Source: Natronosalvus rutilus (GTDB lineage Archaea; Halobacteriota; Halobacteria; Halobacteriales; Natrialbaceae). From it: a DNA stretch of 64,000 nt. Position 1 is the stretch's first letter. Each line of letters starts with the position of its first letter. Below the pieces are notes generated by a model. It made no database searches. It saw nothing but the letters and a program-made list of their open reading frames with translations, and was not told the origin of the DNA. Location: contig NZ_CP100355.1 in NCBI RefSeq assembly GCF_024204665.1, positions 1,155,451-1,219,450 on the forward strand, in the 5' to 3' direction. Position numbers and translations under genes: made by a program. Positions 9,493-17,903 of the stretch are shown in pieces.

Positions 9493-9824
9493 CGCCGGTC
9501 GCCACGTTCCGTTCTTAACGGTTCACATCCGTACTCGAGAGCACCGAATTCCCTCTCCTCTCTTCTCGATACCGTGCAACGACCGCACCAGTCGCTCAAC
9601 GGACAGACGCCAGCGACGGTGTGACCCGGGATAATGCCCTTCTCGAGACACGGTTCTTCGAAACATCCCTCGACAGAGCGACCTTTTTCGTCAATATACG
9701 TGGTGGTGATGGACCCACAGTGGTCCTTCACGGATAACACCTTTCGAGCTGCGTTTAGAGACCGCTGTATCGATGTCGTGCTGTTTCGGCTCTGTCCTGT
9801 TACAGACACGTCTGGTGCGAACAC
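9489..9824 (-). CDS. possible cysteine-rich small protein or gene remnant
   Basis: A 111-residue frame with Cys pairs spaced as in small metal-binding proteins (DHCGS, GCFEEPC, VCPLSDWCGRC). The middle part has natural-looking codons (TTTYIDEKGRSVEG), while the first 25 and last 25 residues do not. It overlaps the 3' end of the surface gene at 9492 by four bases. I recognise no family. It may be a worn remnant, possibly of a regulator or transposase. Confidence 0.3.
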   Translation of the reverse strand: MFAPDVSVTGQSRNSTTSIQRSLNAARKVLSVKDHCGSITTTYIDEKGRSVEGCFEEPCLEKGIIPGHTVAGVCPLSDWCGRCTVSRREEREFGALEYGCEPLRTERGDRR

Positions 9825-10251
9825 GCTCGCCGTGAACGGCGGGATTCTCTCGCTGCTTAAAGATAGCGCGGAGGTAACAATGATGGTTGGTGCTGGTTGG
9901 CTGTGAGGGCACCGTTAGCAACGACGACCCCCTCCCCCGCGCTACTAGCAGATTGGTCTCAATGGACGTAATCGTATTGGCCGTATGGGACCATCCTAAC
10001 TGAACGCCCACTCTCGAGTATCGAGGTTTTTCACTCCCACCAACAGGACGACTGAGAAGATGAGTCGTCAGCTTGCAGCCGACTCCCTGGTCCTCAAACA
10101 AGGCACACAGAGGGCGCAAGATTAGCTCTCCAAAGTTTGTAGAGTCGAACATCCGATTACTCCCTTTGCTGGAAGTGCTCTCCCCCGTTCCGGCCACAAC
10201 CATCATATCTCTTGAAAATAGATATCACATTAACTACCTGATCGCGCTCTC
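9825..10251. other. intergenic, no gene seen
   Basis: About 430 bases upstream of the pilin-like gene. No frame has a supported domain. The last 50 bases (from about 10198) turn A+T-rich and probably contain the promoter of the gene at 10252. Confidence 0.5.
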
Positions 10252-11715
10252 ATGAACACAGATACACGGGCGGTTACCCCAGTCCTTGGCTTGGTGCTCC
10301 TCATCGGTATTGTCGCCATTAGCTCACTGACCATTATGGCGGTTGGGACCGACCTCATCACGGCGACCCAGAACCAGGCCGAAGACGAACGGGCCGAACA
10401 GAGTTTCGTCGAGCTCAAACAGGCTATGACGTCCCAGGCTCAATCCCCAGAAACGACGCACTCTATCTCCTTGGGGGTGAGTGAGGGTGGAACAGTCATC
10501 CGGGATGATGCTGGCTCGATCCAGATCGAGTACGAAGACCTCGATGCAGCGTACGCCGACCCGATTCAGTTTGGTGCCGTCGAGTATCGAGGCCACGGCG
10601 GCTCGGTCGTCGCCCTCGAGGCGGGGGCTGTCTTTCGGGGCACTGGTGAGGACGCCCGGATGGTGTCGAAACCGAAGATCGAATACGACGACGAGGAAAA
10701 CGCCCTCAACTATCATCTTATGGAGGCCGTCGGCGAGAAGGAACTGCGCTCGGATGAGTTGCAACTCAACGTCACCGCTGTCGAGGGCCAGAACCATATC
10801 GTCGAAAACCAGATCGTCGTGATCACGATCGAAAGCCGGTACTGGGGCGGGTGGGAGCAGTACTTCACCAATGAAGTCGGCGACCGTGGCGTCATCGCCG
10901 AACCGATCCCGGGAAGTGACAAAGGCAAAGTCACGGTCAATCTGGGCCGTATTGATCGGCCAACCCCCTTTGAGAACGCCGTTCACGCCCGTGAGGATCC
11001 TAACTTGGGTGGCAATGCGAACATCAGCGGTGAGGTCACTGTCGGCGACTCCCTCGACCCGATCGATGATGAGATTACAGCCCTCGTCGCGAACGCCACA
11101 GCTAACTACACTCACGTGGGTCAACTCGATGGCGGAACGGTCACTGCGGGTACGTACTATGCAGACGAAATTGATCTCAGTGAGGAGCTGGTCGTTGATC
11201 TCACCGATGGCGACGTGGTGCTCGTTGTGGATGGCGATATACACATTGACCACGATTTCCGCGTCAAAAACTGGGGTGACAACGACGTTCAACTGTATAC
11301 GACAGGCGATCTCTCGCTCTCGAGCAGTCAGATGTGTCTCGATGAGAATACGTGTCGGGGCACGCATTCTGACCGTCAGGGGAACGATCCGGGTCCTGGA
11401 TCTATCGATGCGGAGCATCTCCAGGTGTATGGGACCTCAGACTTTCAGCTGGAGATGGCCGGGCATACCTACTTCGAGGGGATCATCTATGCGCCAGCCG
11501 GTGACCACGGCAGTTCCAACGTCGGGGACTGGAGCGGGAACGCCTATCTCGACGGTTCGGTCGTTCTCGGTGCCGTCGATGCCGGCGGGACACCAATGAT
11601 CGCCCATCACGAGGCCTTGAAATGGCTTGACCCACAAATCGGTCAGCCGGTCAAAAACCCCGAAATCACGTATCTCAACCTCATTTATCAGGAGATAGAA
11701 GTGACGAACAAGTAA
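10252..11715 (+). CDS. type IV pilin-like surface protein with polymer-forming C-terminal domain (DUF7289/DUF7305-like)
   Basis: A 487-residue protein. Seen: a short charged leader MNTDTR followed by AVTPVLGLVLLIGIVAISSLTIMAVG, the class III prepilin signal plus hydrophobic helix typical of haloarchaeal pilins. Next is a beta-rich head ending in ESRYWGGWEQYF, then a repetitive domain (about 255-430) with strands such as VVLVVDGDIHID and ITGDLSLSS-like turns, which resembles polymer-forming/bactofilin-like or DUF7305 domains. Known: such proteins are exported through prepilin peptidase and assembled or anchored in the membrane. Inferred: part of a surface or pilus-like structure with the neighbouring secreted proteins. 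ATG at 10252 is the only start that gives a proper leader. Confidence 0.8.
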   Translation: MNTDTRAVTPVLGLVLLIGIVAISSLTIMAVGTDLITATQNQAEDERAEQSFVELKQAMTSQAQSPETTHSISLGVSEGGTVIRDDAGSIQIEYEDLDAAYADPIQFGAVEYRGHGGSVVALEAGAVFRGTGEDARMVSKPKIEYDDEENALNYHLMEAVGEKELRSDELQLNVTAVEGQNHIVENQIVVITIESRYWGGWEQYFTNEVGDRGVIAEPIPGSDKGKVTVNLGRIDRPTPFENAVHAREDPNLGGNANISGEVTVGDSLDPIDDEITALVANATANYTHVGQLDGGTVTAGTYYADEIDLSEELVVDLTDGDVVLVVDGDIHIDHDFRVKNWGDNDVQLYTTGDLSLSSSQMCLDENTCRGTHSDRQGNDPGPGSIDAEHLQVYGTSDFQLEMAGHTYFEGIIYAPAGDHGSSNVGDWSGNAYLDGSVVLGAVDAGGTPMIAHHEALKWLDPQIGQPVKNPEITYLNLIYQEIEVTNK

Positions 11716-11858
11716 TACCGGCAGTGTAACTTGCGCAGGGAAGGGGTAGCATCGGGTCACTGGCTTGTTGAGCGTTACTCGCACAGTGGCAACGTAGGTG
11801 ACTATCACCCGGGCCAGTACGACTGTTCGCCCACGTGTTATTACTCGTGCATCGTGTA

Positions 11859-12148
11859 GTGCGTTATGAGACATTACGGGAAAGCGCGAACAATGCGCCG
11901 GAGGGCATGCCGACAGACGTCAGCGAGTGTTGACGGTGTGTCGAGCCTCTGGGCGAAAGATCCGAATCGGATAAGAAAGTGATCGTCGACATCGTCGGCG
12001 AACAACCCGACAGGACACTTGTCTGTAAAATCGATGGCGAGTCGTCTGCCTTCTCGAGAGAGACATTACGGAGATTCAGACGACCGCGCGGGTGACCGCC
12101 GTCAATGGGATCACTGGCGAGGCCGAGCTTGTTGATCGCGGCGTGTAA
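11859..12148 (+). pseudogene. relic of a small protein, broken by a stop and a frameshift
   Basis: From the GTG at 11859 the frame reads a plausible acidic protein (YETLRESANNAPEGMPTD), hits TGA at 11931, and continues in the same frame as ERSESDKKVIVDIVGEQPD and LVCKIDGESSAFSR. A shift of one base near 12061 then restores ITEIQTTARVTAVNG and GEAELVDRGV before TAA at 12146. Composition is typically haloarchaeal throughout, so this looks like a recently disabled gene. The beta-rich pattern VIVDIVG...RTLVCKIDG...ARVTAVNG suggests an OB- or barrel-like fold; I do not recognise the family. Confidence 0.55.
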
Positions 12149-12239
12149 CCTCATGCAGTCTCGGCTGTTCAACCCGTCGAGAACACGATTGGAGCACTAT
12201 CGGTGTGTCTTCATGGCTCTTGAGCGGCTCGTGTGCGGC

Positions 12240-12722
12240 TTACCTGCGGTGATCGATGGCCCAGACCACCGTGGCACCGACTCCGGCAAAGAAGGCAGGC
12301 CAGCGATCGCTACTCAAATAGAAGCCTGGGGTGGGCGGGTGATACTGGGTGAGCGGCCAGAACACGGGATAGGCGTAGCCCGACGGATTGACCAGGAGGA
12401 GATCAAGGCCGTGATGAGATAGCGCCCCGAGAGCGAGCATCGCGACGACGCCACGCCGGTAGGCAGTTGGTGTCAGGAGGCCCCCGAGGGCGACGACGAG
12501 GACGGTGCCCCCGAGGGTATGGAACGCCCACCAGTCGAAGGGGATGCCCAGTGCGGCTTCAATCGCCTTGGCTGGGAAGAGGAGATCGAATCGGCTGAGA
12601 TCCGGCGTGACCGCGCCAACCATCGCGACAGTCACGTACGGGGCCGTGAGCCACCGAGTGTACCATGACAGGACGGTCGCCAGCGTGAACCCGACGAGGA
12701 CGTGGGTGAGCAACTCAGGCAT
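12240..12722 (-). CDS. metal-dependent membrane hydrolase (YdjM/DUF457 type)
   Basis: A 160-residue integral membrane protein with about four helices. Seen: His-containing motifs characteristic of the LexA-binding/YdjM family, MPELLTHVLVGF at the start, TPDLSRFDLLFP after the second helix, WWAFHTLGG in the middle and LSHHGLDLLL later. Known: the family contains membrane-embedded metal-dependent hydrolases of unknown substrate. The start at 12722 was chosen over the longer frame because the motif MPELLTH is the usual N-terminus and the upstream extension is Arg/Ser-rich. Its ATG overlaps the end of the upstream gene by eight bases, so the two are translated together. Confidence 0.85.
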   Translation of the reverse strand: MPELLTHVLVGFTLATVLSWYTRWLTAPYVTVAMVGAVTPDLSRFDLLFPAKAIEAALGIPFDWWAFHTLGGTVLVVALGGLLTPTAYRRGVVAMLALGALSHHGLDLLLVNPSGYAYPVFWPLTQYHPPTPGFYLSSDRWPAFFAGVGATVVWAIDHRR

Positions 12723-13197
12723 CGGCGTCCTCCTTGTGGGGGATGACCGCGAGCGCCTGGGGGTCGACGCGCCAGTGCCGAAGCGCGCGTACCACCAGCC
12801 ACCCCGCCGCGAGAAGGGAGACGAGGTACATATAGGCCAGTTCCCAGCGCTCTTGGACAATCGTCTCCTGAGCGAGGAGTTCCCCATCTGGCCTGACGGT
12901 CCCGAACACACGCAGGTCCTGGCCGACGGCTGTTTCTGGGCCGTTCCGGATGACGTACGTGTCGGTGCCGTGCTCGTGGTCGACCTCGATGGTCAGTGGG
13001 TCGGTGGCGATTACCGTCCCTCCGATGTCGACTTGCTGGCCGACGTAGCGGTCGTAATCGATTGCGAGCTCTTCATCACCTGGGTAGTCGTGGAGGGCAG
13101 GATCGGGCTCGAGGGCGCCGTACGCGACAAAAAGGCCGACGAAAGCGAGGAGAAGGATGCCAAGGGCGAACAGCCGAACTCGTGGGGTGTCGAGCAT
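12715..13197 (-). CDS. membrane protein with extracytoplasmic OB-like domain
   Basis: A 160-residue protein. Seen: an N-terminal helix (RLFALGILLLAFVGLFVAYG), a beta-rich domain (YVGQQVDIGGTVIATDPLTIEV ... LRVFGTVRPDG, about residues 50-115) whose strand pattern fits an OB-type barrel, and a second helix (AYMYLVSLLAAGWLVV) before a basic tail. The barrel would lie outside the membrane. First gene of a two-gene operon with the YdjM-type hydrolase. No catalytic motif; function unknown. Confidence 0.75.
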   Translation of the reverse strand: MLDTPRVRLFALGILLLAFVGLFVAYGALEPDPALHDYPGDEELAIDYDRYVGQQVDIGGTVIATDPLTIEVDHEHGTDTYVIRNGPETAVGQDLRVFGTVRPDGELLAQETIVQERWELAYMYLVSLLAAGWLVVRALRHWRVDPQALAVIPHKEDADA

Positions 13198-13462
13198 TCA
13201 CCGAAGAATGTCTTGTGAAGCCTATAGCTGGCACGATTCCGGTTCCGGAGGTGAAAGAGGAGACGGTTGCCGACGGGGTCACTTGCGTCGGCTGTCGCCA
13301 TCCCGGCCGCCGATGGAGATAATGGTGGAACTCGAGTTGGTTCCGTCGTTCGAGTGACCCGTGGACAGTCGGCGCCTTTGGTGCGCTATTGGGGTGTCTC
13401 ACTCGAAGACTGGCCGATAACGGCTCGAACAACCCTTCAGTGAAACGATTTCTCGTTGCCGA

Positions 13463-14367
13463 TCAGTACCCTGTTGATGGACACCGACAGTATCGTTCGG
13501 TTTCATGATCGAACATCACGATATGAGAATGGACGGTAGTTGCTACGTCTCGCATGCGTTTTGCCTGGGCTTCTGTCGTGACGGTTGTTCCGTAGTAGTG
13601 TTCTGTTCGACGGGTATCATATAACGCTTTCAGCATTTGGATTGTCGCGTCCTCAAGGGGCACTTGTCCTTTCGCGAACTCATACGGAGAGTCATGATAT
13701 GATTTTCGAGCGCATACCTGCGTCTTCAGGCGTAGGTCGAGCGGTAGGCCTGGTGCGACACCCGCTGTCGGTGGCCGAGTCGGATTTCCACCGTAATCGT
13801 TTTTGTGTGCCCCTGCGTCCCATGAAGTACTACGAATACCGTGAGATGCCGGCCCTGAACAGACAAGGGGCGGTGACGAACGCGGTCTGTTCGTCACACG
13901 GCGATGACATGGTATTCGGTGGGGCCTGGTTGACCGGGCCACAGCCCTATATAGGGGAGAAAACGAGAGTTTCGCCAGAGTGTCTCTGGTTCCCCTTGAG
14001 TGCGGGTTGGAACCTCGAACGTCACACTCGGCGGAAATCCGATGGTCGGATTCCACGTCCTTCAGGGCGTGGAGGAGGTCAATTCGGAGTTCCTTCGGGT
14101 CGGTTCCAGCAATAGAAATGAGGTATCCCTGAAGCGTATGTTCGATAACGATGAATGAGTGCTCGAGAACCGCTCCATAGTAGTCGCCGAGTTCGTCGAG
14201 TCGGTGTATCAACTCAAGGAGGCGACACGCTTTCTGGATCTGAATTTTTCCATCGTCTGCTCCCGGAGCCGCGTCCAGTTCTGGTTCGAACGTCGGTTGG
14301 CCGTAGGCGTGCCCAAAGGCGTCTTCTGCCGCAGAAATTTGTTCGAGTAGCTCCCCCGGTCACTCAT
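13463..14367 (-). pseudogene. HEPN-domain gene interrupted by an IS200/IS605-derived insertion
   Basis: The N-terminal half (ELLEQISAAEDAFGHAY, then HSFIVIEHTLQGYL ... TDPKELR) and the C-terminal half (SPYEFAKGQVPLED, then YDTRRTEHYYG) together form a HEPN-type helical protein; the R-R-T-E-H stretch is the likely R-x(n)-H active motif. Between them (about 13695-14082) lies inserted DNA with hairpin ends. The ATG at 14367 overlaps the MNT stop, but after three codons the frame must shift by one base to reach ELLEQIS, so the gene appears doubly damaged. Remarkably, the insertion leaves the HEPN frame open. Known: HEPN and MNT proteins form toxin-antitoxin pairs in which HEPN is an RNase. Confidence 0.7.
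13695..14082. mobile_element. IS200/IS605-derived miniature element (PATE-like) inside the HEPN gene
   Basis: One end, read on the minus strand, begins TTGACCTCC and carries the hairpin at 14053-14072 (CCACG...CGTGG, followed by GGAATCC on the minus strand). This matches the TTGACATCC-hairpin-GATTCC end of the TnpB element at 22966. The other end has the imperfect hairpin at 13717-13736 (CCTGCG...CGTAGG). There is no transposase gene inside (~390 bp) and no obvious target duplication, as expected for this family. Exact boundaries are estimates. Confidence 0.65.
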
Positions 14368-15163
14368 CGGATATTATCTCCACTTTCACTCGCTCAAGGG
14401 TCTCTGTCGAGAGAAGGGTGATCCCATCACCGAACAACGCCTCAGTATCGACCCGGTCTCGCTGGGCGAGTATCGATTGTGGAGTTTCGACAATAATTTC
14501 AAATGAATACCGTTCTGCCGAGGGGTCGTCAGACGATTCGTTTTCGAGTTGTGCCGTAATCGCCGGCCAGTTTGATTCGAAATCAGCGTGTTCGGGAGTT
14601 GCTATCCCAATTGTTGATGGAATATAGAGTTCCTCGAGTTGCTTGACGAGTTTGTTTGCCTCGTGACGCTGACGCATGTGATCCTCACCAACGAGTACCC
14701 ACAAGTCGATATCCGATTGGCGGTCGGCCTCCCCGCGTGCCGTACTTCCAAAGAGAATAATCCCGTTGACATCTGCGAGTTGTTCAGTGATATAGTGGCG
14801 AGCAATGCGCACCGGGGTCTGGAACGCTGATTGTGGGATCGTACGGATCGGATCCGTTGGCTTGTCGAGTCGTGTTTTGTTGATTCGGACACGACGGGCG
14901 TTCCCTTCGTGAGTTGTCTCGATCAGCCCGTTCGCTTCGAGGGTATTGACGGCTTCACGAGTCGCACGCTCACTCGTTGGGGTGACACGTGCAAGTTGAC
15001 GGATCGATACATCGATATCAGGATTATCTGCGAGGAACTGGAGAATATGCGAACTTGCGCTGTGCTTGAAGAGATTGGTATCTCGGATTGGCAGTGGGAG
15101 GCCGACCGATGACCACTTGGTAGGGTTATCAGCCGTGTCGGTTGTTGAACTGTCATGCCTCAT
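14360..15163 (-). CDS. MNT-type nucleotidyltransferase with N-terminal winged helix
   Basis: A 267-residue protein. Seen: a winged-helix domain (about residues 32-100, with TPTSERATREAVNTLEANG as recognition region) and a pol-beta nucleotidyltransferase core with GSTARGE at 139-145 and SDIDLWVLV at 150-158, giving the G-S and D-x-D metal-binding signature. A helical C-terminal part follows. Known: MNT proteins neutralise HEPN RNase toxins, in characterised cases by AMPylating a tyrosine near the HEPN active site; the wHTH suggests autoregulation. It is followed directly by the HEPN gene in the same operon, but that gene is broken, so this may be an orphan antitoxin. Confidence 0.85.
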   Translation of the reverse strand: MRHDSSTTDTADNPTKWSSVGLPLPIRDTNLFKHSASSHILQFLADNPDIDVSIRQLARVTPTSERATREAVNTLEANGLIETTHEGNARRVRINKTRLDKPTDPIRTIPQSAFQTPVRIARHYITEQLADVNGIILFGSTARGEADRQSDIDLWVLVGEDHMRQRHEANKLVKQLEELYIPSTIGIATPEHADFESNWPAITAQLENESSDDPSAERYSFEIIVETPQSILAQRDRVDTEALFGDGITLLSTETLERVKVEIISDE

Positions 15164-15549
15164 ACGGCATAGTAGATCAACAGTATATATATAATTTATA
15201 CCTATGCGGCTTTCAAGCCTACTCGAGGAGCTACTTGACTGTCGATGACCTACTGCCGGTTTCGGGTGGACGTCATTGCACTCCGCGAATTGTGTCTCCC
15301 AAAATTTGAACGGGTTCTTCGAGATGTGAGACCGTTCTCCGGTAGATTCGACAGACGTGGAATCGTCACGAGTTGGACGTTCGAGAGCGATGCACGAATA
15401 GAATATCGGTGTAGCGTGTGCAACGTGTGCCGGATTTCTTTGTGCTCTTTAGATATTCCGTTGGGGACTGCGTAGGGACACAAAAATACGCGTGAGTATC
15501 GTGTATGGCGTTTATTACAATATCCCAACCGATCATCGGGTTCGAGAGC
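15164..15549. promoter_or_regulatory. divergent promoter region between the MNT gene and the PadR-like gene
   Basis: Contains a strongly A+T-rich run (TATATATATAATTTATA, about 15184-15200) 20-40 bases upstream of the MNT start, fitting the TATA region of that gene. The remaining ~300 bases hold no frame with a recognisable domain. Confidence 0.5.
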
Positions 15550-15825
15550 ATGCACGACCTCACGGGATTCCAGCGAGATCTGCTGTACGTCATTGCCGGT
15601 GCCGATCAGCCATCCGGTCAGGACGTTAAAGACGAAATCGAGCAGTACTACAATAGCGATATTAACCACGGCCGACTGTACCCGAATCTCGATACGCTGG
15701 TCAACAAAGCTCTCGTCGAGAAAGGGCAACTTGACCGGCGAACGAATTATTACATGATCTCTGACACGGGGCTCGAACTGATCCAGGACCGTCGCGAGTG
15801 GGAAGCCCGCTACGTCGACGTGTGA
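15550..15825 (+). CDS. PadR-family transcriptional regulator
   Basis: A 91-residue winged-helix protein. Seen: MHDLTGFQRDLLYVIAGADQPSGQDVKDEIEQYY, then NHGRLYPNLDTLVNKALVEKG and RTNYYMISDTGLELI, the diagnostic PadR pattern 'GRLYPxLxxLxxxGLVxxxxxDxRxxxYxLTxxG'. The start at 15550 is preferred over 15505 because haloarchaeal members begin MxDLTGFQRDLL. Known: haloarchaeal single-domain PadR regulators are DNA-binding dimers with varied targets. Monocistronic; the next gene is a tiny zinc-ribbon protein. Confidence 0.87.
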   Translation: MHDLTGFQRDLLYVIAGADQPSGQDVKDEIEQYYNSDINHGRLYPNLDTLVNKALVEKGQLDRRTNYYMISDTGLELIQDRREWEARYVDV

Positions 15826-15909
15826 CGGTCACACACCGTCTTGCCCGTTCACTTCCTTGTTGGCCGAAAATACTATCTTACTGAGTGACAATTCGGTTCC
15901 GGGGGTTCA

Positions 15910-16035
15910 ATGGAATGTGAACGGTGTGGGGACGAGACGTGTGTGACCCGGCATGTCGTTGACGGATACGCCGGGTACCTGTGTACGGAGTGCTTGCAAA
16001 TCTGGGAGCGCCTCCAAAACTCACCTACAGATTGA
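15910..16035 (+). CDS. 41-residue zinc-ribbon microprotein
   Basis: A tiny protein MECERCGDETCVTRHVVDG...YLCTECLQIWERLQ with two CxxC knuckles (CERC and CTEC), the layout of haloarchaeal zinc-finger microproteins. Known: several such proteins affect growth or biofilm phenotypes in Haloferax; the role of this one is not known. Codons and composition are normal. Its TGA stop (16033-16035) lies in an ATTGACATCC sequence that is also the terminus of the IS200/IS605-type end following it, so the original C-terminus may have been altered by that insertion. Confidence 0.65.
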   Translation: MECERCGDETCVTRHVVDGYAGYLCTECLQIWERLQNSPTD

Positions 16036-16212
16036 CATCCTCCACACGACTTCAGTCGTGGGTCGATGACACGAGTCGGGATATTGCGTGATGCTTTTCG
16101 GGGCTGCACTCAGAACCCCTTCACCCTTGCCGGGTCCATCAACTCTTTCGGATAGTGTTACTAACCCAACATGGGGAGGGGCGCACTGATACCGACCTTC
16201 CACTGCTATCAC
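16033..16212. repeat. solitary right end of an IS200/IS605 (TnpB-type) element
   Basis: TTGACATCC followed by the hairpin CACGACT-TC-AGTCGTG (16045-16060), the same terminus as at 22966-22995. The next ~150 bases on the minus strand read like a decayed 3' end of a tnpB gene (frames ending ...RPTTEVVWRMSI). No transposase core remains. Confidence 0.6.
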
Positions 16213-16503
16213 CCTGCTACCACCATCGACCTGGGTCAGCGCTCCCCTCTCCCGTTTTCAGCCTACTCGATGTACCAGACGTGACTGCTTCTCAATAGTA
16301 ACTATGGGAGCCACTCGGTGCGCAAACGTGAGGAGAACGCCAATTGTATGGGTTGGGTGTCACGGCTGTGACTGGCTACTGGAGCCCCTCCCCCTCACGC
16401 AACTACCACATGTGAACATAGATACATTACTCTACTGGCTAGTGGGTAGATGACTGATACCTTTGATACGGTTTCGGGGAGAGATTTCTATCAATGACGA
16501 CCA
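16213..16503. other. no gene seen
   Basis: About 290 bases between the IS remnant and the antitoxin relic. No supported frame on either strand; probably debris of the same insertion events. Confidence 0.45.
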
Positions 16504-16695
16504 TCAGATCCGCTTGAGGTCGCGTTCGAGGTCTGCGGTCGAGTAGCCGATGTCGATGCCCTCCTCGACGGCCAGCGACACCATCTCAACGTAGGTCACA
16601 TCGGCGAGTTCGGCCGCCCGACGGAGTTTGATCGTGTGTTCGCAAAACTGCTCGAGAGCCCGTTCTTGCTTCCACTCTGTCAGGCCCTGTCGAAT
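16504..16695 (-). pseudogene. 3' fragment of a UPF0175-type antitoxin
   Basis: The minus strand reads TIKLRRAAELADVTYVEMV and EEGIDIGYSTADLERDL then KRI and stop at 16504, the conserved C-terminal two thirds of the UPF0175 family (small helix-turn-helix antitoxins next to PIN- or RelE-like toxins). The first ~15-20 residues are missing: upstream of about 16695 the frame loses similarity. No toxin gene is adjacent, so this is a truncated relic. Confidence 0.6.
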
Positions 16696-16803
16696 AATAC
16701 TGTAGTAGAGATGAACTGTTCTACGACAGTGATCGATATTGTAGGTTCAGCCGCGACTCGAATAGAGTGTACTACTTTCCACTTCGCCGTTGTGACTGCT
16801 GGT

Positions 16804-17475
16804 ATGACGACCATCGCAGAGTTCACTATCCCGGCAGAGGACTTCCCGTTGGGTCGAATTTTCGATAACCTGCCGCACGCAACGGTCGAGATAGAGCGTG
16901 TTGTTCCCACCGACCAAGGCCTCCTCCCGTATTTCTGGGTAAACGACATCTCTAATGACGACATTCAAAGCAGCCTGACAACTGAATCAGCATTTGAGTC
17001 GGTAACGTGCATCGATTCCATCGAAAACCGGGGGTTATATCGTGCCCAGTGGAACCCTGCCGTGGAAGGCGTCCTCACCGCCGTCCCTGATAACGATCTC
17101 ACGCTGTTGTCGGCGGTCGGCACGCACGACCACTGGACGTTCGAGTTCCGCGCCGAAGACCAAACCCAAATCTCGGGGTTTCAGCAATATTGTGCCGACC
17201 ACGACATCAACACCCGACTCACACGGCTGAAGTCGCTGGCTGAGATGCAGGCAGGTAATGAGTACGGCCTCACCGCTAATCAGTACGAGGCGTTACTCCT
17301 CGCGTTCAATGAAGGCTATTACGACCACCCCCGTGCTACTGACCTCGAAACGCTTGCCGACCAACTCGGTATTTCGCGCCCCTCGTTTGCAGACCGCCTT
17401 CGCCGGGGATACCAAAATCTTCTCAGAAGTACTATCGCACATCACGATTCCACGGATGATGGTAGTGAGGAGTGA
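16804..17475 (+). CDS. bacterio-opsin-activator-type HTH_10 transcriptional regulator
   Basis: A 223-residue protein. Seen: an N-terminal sensor-like domain (MTTIAEFTIPAEDFPLGRI ... VERVVP, about residues 1-150) and a C-terminal HTH_10 domain (about 165-215: GLTANQYEALLLAFNEGYY ... DLETLADQLGIS). The ATG at 16804 was chosen because the family begins M-x-x-I-A-E-F-x-I-P; the longer frame to 16636 runs over the antitoxin relic. Known: Bat-type regulators respond to redox or metabolic signals in haloarchaea. The HalOD1 gene follows after ~50 bases and may be co-transcribed. Confidence 0.9.
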   Translation: MTTIAEFTIPAEDFPLGRIFDNLPHATVEIERVVPTDQGLLPYFWVNDISNDDIQSSLTTESAFESVTCIDSIENRGLYRAQWNPAVEGVLTAVPDNDLTLLSAVGTHDHWTFEFRAEDQTQISGFQQYCADHDINTRLTRLKSLAEMQAGNEYGLTANQYEALLLAFNEGYYDHPRATDLETLADQLGISRPSFADRLRRGYQNLLRSTIAHHDSTDDGSEE

Positions 17476-17522
17476 CAGCAGTATTTAAAAGACCTCCATA
17501 ATTGTAGGCAAGCGGTAAACCG

Positions 17523-17903
17523 ATGCTCAATCAACAATATGTAAGAATGGGTAGTAAGGTCGATGAGGGGGACTCACCTGCGACGGACCTACACACATTT
17601 GAATACAGTCCGAACGGCAACGAGACTGTGGTCGAAGCCGTTCTCAACGCAGTCAGTGCCGTCACTAACATCCCAGTGTTACCGTCAGACAGCCCTGGGT
17701 CGGGTGAGGGGCGTGGTGAATCACTTCCGCCACTTTACAACACCATAGATCCTGACGCGCTCGCCAATCTGTCACCTGCCGCAACCGACGAGGACGCTAA
17801 CTGGCAGGTCACATTTCCGTACGCCGGATGCAACGTGACCGTCACTAGCACCGGCACCGTTCTGGTGGACGAACAGTCGTCAGTCGCGGATTCCGGAGAC
17901 TGA
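17523..17903 (+). CDS. HalOD1 output-domain protein
   Basis: A 126-residue protein. Seen: the HalOD1 core (ETVVEAVLNAVSAVTN, PPLYNTIDPDALANL, and a VTFPYAGCNVTVTSTGTVLV beta unit at residues ~95-118). Known: HalOD1 domains are small haloarchaeal outputs of signalling systems, frequently encoded beside Bat-type regulators; their biochemical activity is not defined. Here it sits directly downstream of such a regulator, supporting a joint role. Confidence 0.85.
   Translation: MLNQQYVRMGSKVDEGDSPATDLHTFEYSPNGNETVVEAVLNAVSAVTNIPVLPSDSPGSGEGRGESLPPLYNTIDPDALANLSPAATDEDANWQVTFPYAGCNVTVTSTGTVLVDEQSSVADSGD

Noticed and set aside
9634..10206. Frames on both strands between the surface gene and the pilin-like gene
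   Set aside because: No acidic bias, no motif, and they overlap each other on opposite strands.
10324..11418. 364-residue reverse ORF
   Set aside because: It lies wholly inside the pilin-like gene, which has a clear leader and domain structure; typical GC-rich antisense shadow.
15250..15729. 159-residue reverse ORF overlapping the PadR gene
   Set aside because: The PadR gene is unmistakable; the reverse frame has no family features and covers the divergent promoter.
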